Shown here: piece by piece, positions 51,259 to 59,600 of the stretch
Layout: each line of letters begins with the position of its first letter
How positions within the stretch are numbered: the first letter of the stretch is position 1
DNA from: JAFECT01 sp964432415
Lineage (GTDB): Bacteria; Pseudomonadota; Alphaproteobacteria; Caulobacterales; Caulobacteraceae
Direction: 5' to 3'
Assembly (NCBI GenBank): GCA_964432415.1
Contig: CAYSNW010000008.1
Coordinates: 1 to 64,000 of the forward strand
Length of the DNA: 64,000 bases
Made by a program: the position numbers and the translations under genes
The notes under the pieces: generated by a model
The model's database searches: none
Seen by the model: the letters and a program-made list of their open reading frames with translations, nothing else
What the model was told of the DNA's origin: nothing

Positions 51259-52284
51259 TTATTGCGGCGACCCGGGCGGCGGGATGGTCGCCATCGGGGC
51301 GGCGCTCGAGGGCGACAGGGTGTTCATCGGCGCCGTGGGCGCGGGATCCGCCGCGACCTTCACCACCGGGGTCAGGGCCTTGACCATGGCCTGCAGGGCG
51401 TCAGGGCCGGTCCCGACATACTCCCAGTGCCAGGGCTCAAACGGATAGTTCACGAAGCCGAAGCGGCCGGCGTTCTTGACCAGCCAGCGGTAGGCGGGCC
51501 CGCGGGTCTGCAGCATGCGGTTCTGCCAGGTGGTCTGGTCGGCGCTGACGCCCTCGACCCACCCGACGTTCAGATCGATCGCCGTGCCGGTCCGGTGGGC
51601 CGAACAGACCGCCCGGTGGGCGCCGTCGCAGTTGTGCTCATGTTCGCAGCGGTCGGCGTCGGACTCCGGACTGCGATAGCCGGAGAAGATGGTCAGGGCC
51701 TTGGGATCGGAATAGACGCCCCAGCTCTCGTCGCGCGCCGCGGCGATCATCCGCTCGTAGGCGGCCAGCACATCGGCCCTCAGGTAGCGGCCTTCACGGC
51801 CGAAGGTCTCCTCCGCGGCCGGGATCGGGGCCAGGGCGGTCTGCGCCGGAGCGTCCGGGCACAGTTTCAGGACGCGAACCATGATGAAGGGCCGCCGCTC
51901 CTGCCACAGGCCCTTGAACACCTCGAAGGTGGCCTGGTCGAAGACGCCCGTCGGCGGCAGCTTGTAGCGGGCCTGGAAGGCGGCCAGCTTCTCGGCGAAC
52001 GAGGCGGTGCCCACCCCGCAGGTCGTGCCGATCTCCTGGCTGATCAGGATCTGGTAGATGTCCCAGCCCTTCTCAGGAACGCCGAAGGGCTTCCAGTCCA
52101 GGGTGTCGACCGACTTGCCGTTCTCGATCGCGGCGGCGGCGAAGGCCTTGGCGTCGCCGCAACTGGCGTAGGTCATGTGGCGTGCGGGCGCCCCGTCGGC
52201 GGCGTCGGCCGACGCCGCGGCGAAAGCGCCCATCAGGGCGGCCAGGATCGTCAGGATCGATGATTTCACGGGACGCCCGAACAT
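51259..52284 (-). CDS. M15-family D-alanyl-D-alanine carboxypeptidase-like protein
   Basis: A 341-residue secreted protein with a signal peptide (LTILAALMGAFAAASADA). A helical part (about 75-120) resembles a peptidoglycan-binding domain (FAEKLAAFQARYKLPPTG VFDQATF pattern). The VanY-type M15 catalytic domain follows with SGYRSPESD, SAHRTGTAIDLN (zinc His and Asp) and EPWHWEYVG (second zinc His). The tail is Pro/Ala-rich. It trims peptidoglycan stem peptides in the periplasm. I used the ATG at 52282-52284, which places the signal at the N-terminus. Confidence 0.85.
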   Translation of the reverse strand: MFGRPVKSSILTILAALMGAFAAASADAADGAPARHMTYASCGDAKAFAAAAIENGKSVDTLDWKPFGVPEKGWDIYQILISQEIGTTCGVGTASFAEKLAAFQARYKLPPTGVFDQATFEVFKGLWQERRPFIMVRVLKLCPDAPAQTALAPIPAAEETFGREGRYLRADVLAAYERMIAAARDESWGVYSDPKALTIFSGYRSPESDADRCEHEHNCDGAHRAVCSAHRTGTAIDLNVGWVEGVSADQTTWQNRMLQTRGPAYRWLVKNAGRFGFVNYPFEPWHWEYVGTGPDALQAMVKALTPVVKVAADPAPTAPMNTLSPSSAAPMATIPPPGSPQ

Positions 52285-52383
52285 CGGGTCAGCAAAGCCT
52301 CGAACGCCTGAGAAGGCAAGGGCGCGAGCGGTCACGAAAGCGTCGGCGGAGGCGATACTTCACCCGCCAAACCGCGAGAAAGA

Positions 52384-52415
52384 TTAAGCGTTTGTCATAT
52401 TAAGTCTTCGTCATA
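52384..52415 (+). promoter_or_regulatory. Tandem 16-bp direct repeat upstream of the TonB-dependent receptor gene
   Basis: TTAAGCGTTTGTCATA at 52384-52399 is followed immediately by TTAAGTCTTCGTCATA at 52400-52415; 13 of 16 positions match. The pair is AT-rich and lies 91 to 123 bp before the receptor's ATG. Tandem repeats of this size are typical operators or dual activator sites. The regulator is not identifiable. Confidence 0.55.
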
Positions 52416-52506
52416 TTTCAATTTTGAACACTAACTTGGGGCCCGTTCGATGTAGAGCGTCGCGAAACGCCCCGCTGCATGTACAGGGGCGATCAGGGGA
52501 TAAACT

Positions 52507-54759
52507 ATGAGCCGTTGGCTGCCCTGCGTGATCGCGGGCCTTGTCGTCGCGCCGGCCGGCGTGGCCGCCGCCCAGAGCGCGCCCACCCAGTCGCCTCAAA
52601 CCCAGGCCGCGCCGGCCCAGGGCGCACCGGCGCCGAAGACGGACGCGAAGAAGCCCGACGCCAAGGCGAAGGAGCCGAAGTCGACCACGGTCGAGGGCGT
52701 CACCGTCACGGCTCAGGACACGGTGCGCTCCTCCATCGAGAAGCGCAGCTACGACGTGTCGAAGGACCTGCAGGTCTCCACCGGCTCGGTCGCCGACGTG
52801 TTGCGCAACGTGCCCCAGGTCGAGGTCGACCTGCAGGGCAACGTCAGCCTGCGCGGGGACTCCAACGTCACCATCATGGTCGACGGCAAGCCCTCGGCGA
52901 TGATGAAGGGCCCCAACGCCGGCCAGGTGCTGCAGTCCATGCCCGCCGGCCAGATCGCGCGGGTCGAGGTGATCACCAACCCATCCGCCGCCTATTCTCC
53001 GGACGGCACGGCCGGGATCATCAACCTGGTCACCAAGGCCACGACCAAGCCCGGCGTCACCGCCGGCGCCCGCGCCGCCATCGGCAGCGGCGGCCGCTAC
53101 AACGGCGGTGTCAACGGCTCCTGGAAGCGCGGCAAGCTCAGCCTGTCGGGCGACGCCTCCATCCGCCACGACCTGCAGATCACCGAGGTGCTCGACAGCC
53201 GCGACGGGACCAACCCCGGCGGCGGATCCTTCTCCACCCGCAGCCCGTCGAACTCGCGCGGGGCGGCCGATTCCAGGTTGGCGCGCACCAGCCTCGACTA
53301 CGACGTCAATCCGAAGCTGCGCCTGTCGGCGGAGACCCATTTCAACGGCCTGGACTACCACCAGGGCTCCACCAGCCAACTGTTCTCGGGCGTCAGCCCC
53401 ACGACCCTCGTCGACGTGTTCGACCGCTCCGGCGCCTTCGACCTGACGCGCAACAACGTCGGGGCCAGCACCAGCCTCCGCCAGGTCTTCCCCGGCGATG
53501 AGCACACCCTGCTGGCCAGCCTGACCGCCGACCGCACCTACGACGACCGGCGCCAGCACTACAACGACTTCGGCCCGGCCAACGTGCCACCCACGACCTT
53601 TGAGCGCCTGCGCACCGAGGACGTCCAGGACGTCGAGCAGTTCAAGGTGGATTACACCCGTCCCACCGGCAAAATGGGCAAGCTGAAGCTCGGCGTCGAT
53701 CTGCAAGGGACCCAGCAGCGCACCGACAACACAGGGGTGCGCGGCCCGACCGAGGCGACCGCGGTCAACGACCCGACGCGCACGGACCTGTTCCTGTTCC
53801 ACCAGACCGTGAACGCCGCCTACGTCACCTACGAGCAGCCGATCGGCAAGCTGACGGTCCTGGGTGGCCTTCGTGTCGAGGACGTGCGCATCACCGCCGA
53901 CGACCGCACCTCGGCCCAGCGCAACGAGAACAACTACACCCGCCTGTACCCCACCCTGCACCTGGGCTGGCAGCTGGACGACCACCAGCAGCTGGGCGCC
54001 TCCTACAGCAAGCGCGTCCAGCGGCCGTTCTCGGGCGACTTCAACCCGTTCCGCCAGATCATCGACCCCTTCAATCTGCGCGCCGGCAATCCGAACCTGC
54101 AGCCGCAGATCACCCAGTCCTACGAGGGGTCGTGGCAGTACCGCGCGGGCCCGGCCTTCTATCTGGCGACCCTGTTCTACCGTCAGAACGAGAAGGGCTT
54201 CACCGACGTCTCGCGCGATATCGGCGGCGGGGTGATTCTGACCACCAAGGAGAACCTGACCTCCGGCCGCAACGGCGGGCTGGAATTTGTGGCCAATGGC
54301 CGCCTGTTGAAGAACGTCACCTACAGCGCCTCGGGCAACGTCGCCTGGACCGAAATCGACGCCACGGGCCTGGGCTTCGCCGGCACACGCTCGGCGACCT
54401 CGGTCAGCGGCCGCGGCACCGTCAACTGGCAGGTGACGCCCAAGGACCTGGTGCAGTGGAACGGTTTCATGCAGGGCAAGCAGCTGACCGCCCAGGGCTA
54501 CCGGGCGCCGCTCGGCGGCATGAACATCGGCTACCGCCACAAGTTCGACGACCACCTGTCCCTGGTCATGACCAGTCAGGACCCGTTCGGCATCCTGCAC
54601 TTCCGCCAGGTCATCGACACGCCGGTCCTGCATGAGCGGGTGGACGTCCAGCCCAAGGTCCGGGCCTTCTTCATCGGCTTCGCCTACACCTTCGCCGGCC
54701 GCGGCGGGCGTGAACAGCAGTTCGACTACGGCAGCCCGACCGGCGGTCCGGGGGGCTGA
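52507..54759 (+). CDS. TonB-dependent outer membrane receptor
   Basis: A 750-residue receptor with a signal peptide (CVIAGLVVAPAGVAAAQ), a Pro/Lys-rich linker (about 30-58), a plug (about 60-190: VEGVTVTAQDTVRSSIEKRS, VLRNVPQVEVDLQGNVSLRG, INLVTKATTKPG) and a beta-barrel of the OMP_b-brl_3 type. AGGGGATAAACT precedes the ATG. It lacks an N-terminal STN signalling domain. The substrate cannot be predicted; two secreted S10 peptidase genes follow on the other strand, which would fit peptide uptake. Confidence 0.9.
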   Translation: MSRWLPCVIAGLVVAPAGVAAAQSAPTQSPQTQAAPAQGAPAPKTDAKKPDAKAKEPKSTTVEGVTVTAQDTVRSSIEKRSYDVSKDLQVSTGSVADVLRNVPQVEVDLQGNVSLRGDSNVTIMVDGKPSAMMKGPNAGQVLQSMPAGQIARVEVITNPSAAYSPDGTAGIINLVTKATTKPGVTAGARAAIGSGGRYNGGVNGSWKRGKLSLSGDASIRHDLQITEVLDSRDGTNPGGGSFSTRSPSNSRGAADSRLARTSLDYDVNPKLRLSAETHFNGLDYHQGSTSQLFSGVSPTTLVDVFDRSGAFDLTRNNVGASTSLRQVFPGDEHTLLASLTADRTYDDRRQHYNDFGPANVPPTTFERLRTEDVQDVEQFKVDYTRPTGKMGKLKLGVDLQGTQQRTDNTGVRGPTEATAVNDPTRTDLFLFHQTVNAAYVTYEQPIGKLTVLGGLRVEDVRITADDRTSAQRNENNYTRLYPTLHLGWQLDDHQQLGASYSKRVQRPFSGDFNPFRQIIDPFNLRAGNPNLQPQITQSYEGSWQYRAGPAFYLATLFYRQNEKGFTDVSRDIGGGVILTTKENLTSGRNGGLEFVANGRLLKNVTYSASGNVAWTEIDATGLGFAGTRSATSVSGRGTVNWQVTPKDLVQWNGFMQGKQLTAQGYRAPLGGMNIGYRHKFDDHLSLVMTSQDPFGILHFRQVIDTPVLHERVDVQPKVRAFFIGFAYTFAGRGGREQQFDYGSPTGGPGG

Positions 54760-54769
54760 TCGGATCTGC

Positions 54770-54795
54770 CTGAACCGCGAAGCGGCTCGGTTCAG
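54770..54795 (+). terminator. Hairpin after the TonB-dependent receptor gene
   Basis: CTGAACCG at 54770-54777 and CGGTTCAG at 54788-54795 form a perfect 8-bp stem with a 10-nt loop, beginning 11 bp after the stop codon. The following bases (AAAGAGTTGG) do not give a T tract, so it is a terminator of uncertain strength. Confidence 0.45.
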
Positions 54796-54805
54796 AAAGA
54801 GTTGG

Positions 54806-54884
54806 ACCACCAAGCACACCAAGGACACCAAGAAGAACACCAAGGATCGTGATTGCGCGCCGACCCCTTGGTGTGCTTGGTGGT
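54806..54884. repeat. 19-bp perfect inverted repeat built of ACCAAG units
   Basis: ACCACCAAGCACACCAAGG at 54806-54824 is exactly complementary to CCTTGGTGTGCTTGGTGGT at 54866-54884, with 41 nt between. The left side continues with further ACCAAG copies (GACACCAAGAAGAACACCAAGGA). This looks like a dispersed palindromic repeat seen in several proteobacterial genomes, placed here between convergent genes, where it could also terminate transcription. Confidence 0.7.
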
Positions 54885-54922
54885 GAAATCCTTCTCTTGC
54901 GCCGTTCGGCGCGAGGTCTGGG

Positions 54923-56434
54923 TTATCTCCCCGCGATCACCGCCATCACGTCCTTGCGCAGCGCCGCGCCGCTGTCAGGCCGCGAGTAGAACATGTGGCC
55001 GCCGGGATAGGCCTTCACCTGCACCCGGTTGGCGTCTCCCATCGCCGGCATCTGGTCTACGATCAGCCTGGAGGCGAAGTACGGGCACGACAGGTCGTTG
55101 TAGCCGTGCACGATCAGCACCTTCAGCTTGGCGTCCAGCGCCACGGCCTGGCGCATGTCGGTGACCGACTCCTGGTCGGGCGCGCGTCCGCGGTCCCACA
55201 GGCGGTTCACGTCATTGGACAGGGCCTCGTAGCGGCCATCGACCTTCCAGCCGACGATGCGGGTGGTGAAATCGACCATGGCCGAGGTGGTGGGCGCCAC
55301 GATCTGGTCCAGGATCGGATCGCCGGCCTGCTGGTCCGGCGCCCAGGGGAAGGGATCGTAGCCGGTGACGTTGGAGTCGTAGCGGCTGCCGAGTTCGCCC
55401 CGGTCGCGGAACACCTCGCGCAGGTAGGCCTGGGTTTCGAGGCGGCCGCCCAGCCGGGTGACGAATTTCGGATCCAGCCCGGTGTAGCCCGCGACCTTGC
55501 CGAGCATCGCCTGGTGCCCCGCCGGATCGCTCTTTCCCTTCACCAGCGCCAGCATGTAGTCGCCCCGGGTGTAGGCCTCGACCTCGGCCATGGCTTCCGG
55601 CGTCAGCCTGTTCTGGCGTTCCAGGTTGGCCGCGGCGATGGACGGCAGGTTGATCATCCACGGCAGGGGCGAGACATCGCCGTCCTGGCGCGCGGCGCCG
55701 TCCAGCAGCGGCGAGACCAGGATCATGCCGTTGACGCCGACGCCGAGGCGCGTCTGCAGGGTGTGGGTGATGCGCGGGCCGCGGAAGCCGCCGTAGCTCT
55801 CGCCCACCACATACTTGGGCGAGGCCATACGGCCGTTCTTCAGCAGCCAGTCGTAGACGATGCGCGACAGGTAATCGATGTCCTGCCTGGCGCCGTAGAA
55901 GCGCTTCTTGGTCTCCTCCTCGTTGACCAGCGAACGGGAGAAGCCGGTGCCGACCGGATCGATGAACACGATGTCGGTCATGTCGAGCCATGTGCCCGGA
56001 TTGTCGGTCAGCACTGCCGGGTCCGACGGCCCGTTGCCGCGGGCGCCGAACTGCACGCGCTTGGGCCCGATGGCGCCCAGGTTCAGATAGACCGAGGAGG
56101 CGCCCGGCCCGCCGTTGAAGGCGAAGGTCACCGGACGGTTGGGATCGCGCGGCCCGTCCAGGATGTAGGCGGTGAACACCACCTCGGCGATCTTCTTGCC
56201 CTTCTCGTCCCTGACCGGCAGCGAGCCGACGGTGGCGGTGTAGTTCAGCGTCTTGCCGTCGACGTGGGTGACCTGGGACACGTGGGCGTCGGCCGGGAAC
56301 GGCGGCGGGGCGATCGGCTCGGCCGCCGGCTTGGCGGCGTCGGGCTTGGGCGCGTCCTGGGCTTGGGCGGGGAAGACGGCCAGCAGCGAAACGAAGGCGG
56401 CCGCGGCGGCGAAAACCTTGGAAATCGAGTTCAT
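54923..56434 (-). CDS. Secreted S10-family serine carboxypeptidase, second of two
   Basis: A 503-residue protein with a signal peptide (AAAFVSLLAVFPAQAQ). It has the carboxypeptidase core: FAFNGGPGASSVYLNLG (oxyanion region), VVGESYGGFRGPRI with the nucleophile Ser, GYNDLSCPYFASR with the Asp, and GGHMFYSRPDS with the His. Peptidase S10 enzymes act at acid pH in eukaryotes; bacterial ones are secreted or periplasmic. It begins 13 bp after the stop of the paralogue at 56448-57962, so the pair is probably an operon. Confidence 0.9.
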   Translation of the reverse strand: MNSISKVFAAAAAFVSLLAVFPAQAQDAPKPDAAKPAAEPIAPPPFPADAHVSQVTHVDGKTLNYTATVGSLPVRDEKGKKIAEVVFTAYILDGPRDPNRPVTFAFNGGPGASSVYLNLGAIGPKRVQFGARGNGPSDPAVLTDNPGTWLDMTDIVFIDPVGTGFSRSLVNEEETKKRFYGARQDIDYLSRIVYDWLLKNGRMASPKYVVGESYGGFRGPRITHTLQTRLGVGVNGMILVSPLLDGAARQDGDVSPLPWMINLPSIAAANLERQNRLTPEAMAEVEAYTRGDYMLALVKGKSDPAGHQAMLGKVAGYTGLDPKFVTRLGGRLETQAYLREVFRDRGELGSRYDSNVTGYDPFPWAPDQQAGDPILDQIVAPTTSAMVDFTTRIVGWKVDGRYEALSNDVNRLWDRGRAPDQESVTDMRQAVALDAKLKVLIVHGYNDLSCPYFASRLIVDQMPAMGDANRVQVKAYPGGHMFYSRPDSGAALRKDVMAVIAGR

Positions 56435-56447
56435 TGTCGCGGTCTCC

Positions 56448-57962
56448 TCAGTTCGCGCCGTAGAGCGCCATGACGTCCTGGCGCAGGGCCGCCGAACTGG
56501 CCGGGCGGCTGTAGAACATGTGACCGCCGGGATAGACCCGCAGGCGCACGCGCCCCGGATCGCCCATGGGCGGCAGCTGGTCGATGATCAGGCGCGAGGC
56601 GAAGTACGGACACGACAGGTCGTCGTAGCCGTGCACGATCAGCACCTTGAGTCTGGCGTCCAGCGCGATGGCCTGGCGCAGGTCGGTGACCGACTCGATG
56701 CCGCCGATGCCGTTCTCCCAGTCGGCGCCCACCTCGTAGGACAGGGCGTTGTAGCGGGCGTCCACCTTCCAGCCGACCGTGCGGGTCACGAAGTCCACCA
56801 TGGCCTCGGTGGTCGGCGCGATGATGGCGTCCAGGATCGGATCGCCTGCCTTCCTCTGGGGCGACCAGGGGAAGGGATCGTAGGTGGTGACGTTGGAGTC
56901 GTAGACCGAGCCCAGCATGCCTTGGTCACGATGCACCTCGCGCAGGAAGGCGCCGGTCTCGATGCGTCCGCCGGCGCGGCGTACCATCTGGGGATCGAGC
57001 CCGGTGTAAGCCGAGACGCGCGCGGCCACCCGGTCGGCGGCGGCCTTGTCGGCGGTCCCCTTCAGGATGTCGGTGACGAATTCGCCGCGGGCGTAGGCCT
57101 CGACCTCGGCCATGGTCTCCGGCGACAGGGTCTTGCCCTGGCGCTCGTAGTTGGCGGCCGTCATCGAGGGCAGCGACACCGCCCAGGGCATGGGCGAGAA
57201 CGAGCCGTCGCCGTCGGCCTCCGAGTTCAGGTAGGGCGAGACGAGCACCGCGCCGTTGACGCCGACGCCCAGCGTCGTCTGCAGATAGTGGGTGATGCGC
57301 GGGCCGCGGAAGCCGCCGTAGCTCTCGCCCACGAAGTACTTGGGCGAGGCCATCCGTTGGTTCTTGAGCAGCCAGTCGTAGACGATGCGCGACAGGTATT
57401 CGATGTCGGTCTTGACCGTGAAGAAGCGCTTCTTGGTGTCCTCGCGTGAGATCAGCGAGCGGGAGAAGCCGGTGCCCACCGGGTCGATGAACACCAGATC
57501 GGTGAAGTCGAGCCAGGTGCCGGGATTGTCGACCAGGGTGGGCGCGTCCGACGCCGTGTTGCCCTGGGCCCCGAACTGGATGCGCTTGGGTCCGATCGCG
57601 CCGAGGTTCAGATAGACCGATGAGGCGCCGGGGCCGCCGTTGAAGGCGAAGGTGACGGGCCGCGTGGTCGGGTCTTTCGGACCGTCGAGGGTGTAGGCGG
57701 TGAAGACCACCTCGGCGATCTTCTTGCCCTTCTCGTCGCGGACCGGCAGGGCGCCGACGGTGACGGTGTAGTTCAGCGCCTTGCCCGAGACGTGGGTGAC
57801 CTGTTTGACGGTGGCCTCGCCGGGGAACGGCGGCAGATCGCCGATGTCCTTGTCCTTCTTGGACGCCTCGGCGGCGGGTTTCTCATCCTGGGCGGAGACC
57901 GCGCCTGCGAGACCCAGCGACAGCGCACAGACCATCACGGCCGCGCGAACCAACGAACGCAT
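56448..57962 (-). CDS. Secreted S10-family serine carboxypeptidase, first of two
   Basis: A 504-residue paralogue of the gene downstream. It has a signal peptide (VMVCALSLGLAGAVSAQ) and the same motifs: FAFNGGPGASSVYLNLG, VGESYGGFRGPRITHYLQ, GYDDLSCPYFASR and GGHMFYSRPASS. The two proteins align along their full length with few gaps, so they arose by tandem duplication. Whether they differ in specificity cannot be told. Upstream lies a large palindromic repeat. Confidence 0.9.
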   Translation of the reverse strand: MRSLVRAAVMVCALSLGLAGAVSAQDEKPAAEASKKDKDIGDLPPFPGEATVKQVTHVSGKALNYTVTVGALPVRDEKGKKIAEVVFTAYTLDGPKDPTTRPVTFAFNGGPGASSVYLNLGAIGPKRIQFGAQGNTASDAPTLVDNPGTWLDFTDLVFIDPVGTGFSRSLISREDTKKRFFTVKTDIEYLSRIVYDWLLKNQRMASPKYFVGESYGGFRGPRITHYLQTTLGVGVNGAVLVSPYLNSEADGDGSFSPMPWAVSLPSMTAANYERQGKTLSPETMAEVEAYARGEFVTDILKGTADKAAADRVAARVSAYTGLDPQMVRRAGGRIETGAFLREVHRDQGMLGSVYDSNVTTYDPFPWSPQRKAGDPILDAIIAPTTEAMVDFVTRTVGWKVDARYNALSYEVGADWENGIGGIESVTDLRQAIALDARLKVLIVHGYDDLSCPYFASRLIIDQLPPMGDPGRVRLRVYPGGHMFYSRPASSAALRQDVMALYGAN

Positions 57963-58049
57963 GAAATCACCCCTCCCGACGGGTTTCAGGGTGCGGACCT
58001 TACGGGCCTGAAGGGCCGGCGGGCAAAATTAATTTTCGGCAATGCGGCC

Positions 58050-58200
58050 AATCCTCCCCTTCAGGGGAGGGGGACCAAACGAAGTTTGGTGGAGGGGCCT
58101 TTGCCAGATGAAGACCCGACGGCCGCTTCTTTCTCAAATCCCCTGTCAGCAAGGCCCCTCCACCGCGTTCCGCGGTCCCCCTCCCCTGAAGGGGAGGATT
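58050..58200. repeat. Palindromic intergenic element with a 27-bp inverted repeat
   Basis: A 27-bp arm at 58050-58076 (starting AATCCTCCCCTTCAGGGG) is perfectly complementary to 58174-58200. Inside, GGTGGAGGGGCCTT at 58088-58101 pairs with AAGGCCCCTCCACC at 58151-58164. Each arm also holds its own small palindrome (CCCCTTCAGGGG). The whole could fold as a long stem. It fills most of the 287 bp between the S10 gene and the divergent MFS gene. Similar CCTCCCCTTCAGGGGAGG repeats are scattered in Caulobacterales genomes, as I recall. Confidence 0.75.
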
Positions 58201-58249
58201 TAGGGGCGCTACCCTTGCCCCCTCGCCCGAAGCAAGCTCAAGTCCGCCC

Positions 58250-59590
58250 ATGACCGATGCGGCCAAGCTGAAGAACCGGACGCTTCTCGCGTTCGCCCTG
58301 CCCTGCCTGCCCTACGCGGCGATCGGGCTGCCTCTGGCGGTGTACCTGCCACACTACTACTCGACCTATATCGGGGTCGATCTCGGCGTGGTCGGGACCA
58401 CCTTCATTCTGGTCCGCTGCATCGACATCTTCTTCGACCCGGTGGTCGGCTGGGCCATGGACCGCACCCGCAACAGGTTCGGCCCCTACCGGACCTGGAT
58501 CACGCTCGGCACCCCCATCCTGATGGCCGCCATCTGGATGATCTTCATGGCCAGCCCCGGCGCCACCTCCCAGTACCTGTTCCAGTGGCTGCTGGTGCTC
58601 TACCTGGGCTTCTCCATCACCACCCTGGCCCAGCTCGCCTGGGGCGCGGTGCTGGCGCCGCAGTACCATCAGCGAAGCCGTCTTTATGGCTGGTGGCAGG
58701 TGTTCAACATCCTGGGGGTGCTGATCGCCCTGTTCATTCCGGTGGGCGTCACCGCGCTCAAGCTCGGCGACTACGGCTACGGCGTGCGCGCCATGGGCTG
58801 GTTCATCGTCGTGGCCCTGCCGGTCACCCTGCTGGTCAACCTGCTGGCGGTGAAGGAGCCTCGCAACGAGGCCGCCCGTCCCCACGGCGCCTTCAAGGCG
58901 TGGGCGGCCCTGTTCGCGCGTCAGTCCGTGCGCAAGGTGCTGCTCTGCGACCTGTTCCTGGGCCTGGCGCCCGGCCTGACCGGCACCCTGCTGTTCTTCT
59001 ATTTCGAGAGCATCAAGGGCTTCGACCAGGCCCAGAGCCAGCAGTTCATGGCCGTCTATTTCGTCGCCGGCCTGCTGGCCGCGCCGTTCTGGAGCTGGCT
59101 GGCGATGAAGATGGGCAAGGACCGGGCCCTGCAGATCGCCTCGATCCTGTTCGCGGTCTTCTACGGGGCGGTCGCCTTCATCCCGCCGGGCAATTTCCTG
59201 TTTGCGGCCATCAGCCTGTTCATCGCCGGCCTCCCGTACGCCGCGGGCCTGCTGCTGACCCGCGCCATGATGGCGGACGTCGCCGACGAGGTCCGCCTGG
59301 AGACCGGCGAGGACCGCATGGGCCTGCTGTTCTCTTTCCTCAGCCTCACCACCAAGCTCGGCTACGCCATCAGCGTCGGCTCGCTTTGGATCCTGTCCCA
59401 GGCCGGCTTCAACGACAAAACCCATGCCGCCAACGATCCCTTCCCGCTGATGGTGCTGCAGGTCCTCTTCATCGTGCTGCCGACTCTGCTGCTGGCGGCC
59501 TCCGCCTGGTCGCTGGTCAAATATCCGCTCACGCTGAAGCGCCACGCCGAGATCCGCGAGGCGCTGGAAGCCCGGGAACAAGCGGCCTAA
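58250..59590 (+). CDS. MFS transporter, GPH (MelB-like) symporter family
   Basis: A 446-residue protein with about twelve transmembrane segments and the GPH-type motifs: an early YIGVDLGVVGTTFILVRCID, then DPVVGWAMDRTRNRFGPYR (the MFS loop 2-3 signature) and later LTRAMMADVADEVRLETGED. Members co-transport sugars or other small molecules with Na+ or H+. The substrate is unknown. The stop is 10 bp before mazG. Confidence 0.88.
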   Translation: MTDAAKLKNRTLLAFALPCLPYAAIGLPLAVYLPHYYSTYIGVDLGVVGTTFILVRCIDIFFDPVVGWAMDRTRNRFGPYRTWITLGTPILMAAIWMIFMASPGATSQYLFQWLLVLYLGFSITTLAQLAWGAVLAPQYHQRSRLYGWWQVFNILGVLIALFIPVGVTALKLGDYGYGVRAMGWFIVVALPVTLLVNLLAVKEPRNEAARPHGAFKAWAALFARQSVRKVLLCDLFLGLAPGLTGTLLFFYFESIKGFDQAQSQQFMAVYFVAGLLAAPFWSWLAMKMGKDRALQIASILFAVFYGAVAFIPPGNFLFAAISLFIAGLPYAAGLLLTRAMMADVADEVRLETGEDRMGLLFSFLSLTTKLGYAISVGSLWILSQAGFNDKTHAANDPFPLMVLQVLFIVLPTLLLAASAWSLVKYPLTLKRHAEIREALEAREQAA

Positions 59591-59600
59591 GACCGGGCCC

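Noticed and set aside
52416..52506. Riboswitch in the leader of the TonB-dependent receptor gene
   Set aside because: A short CGCCCC/GGGGCG stem is present, but the leader is too short for a cobalamin riboswitch and lacks its conserved boxes.
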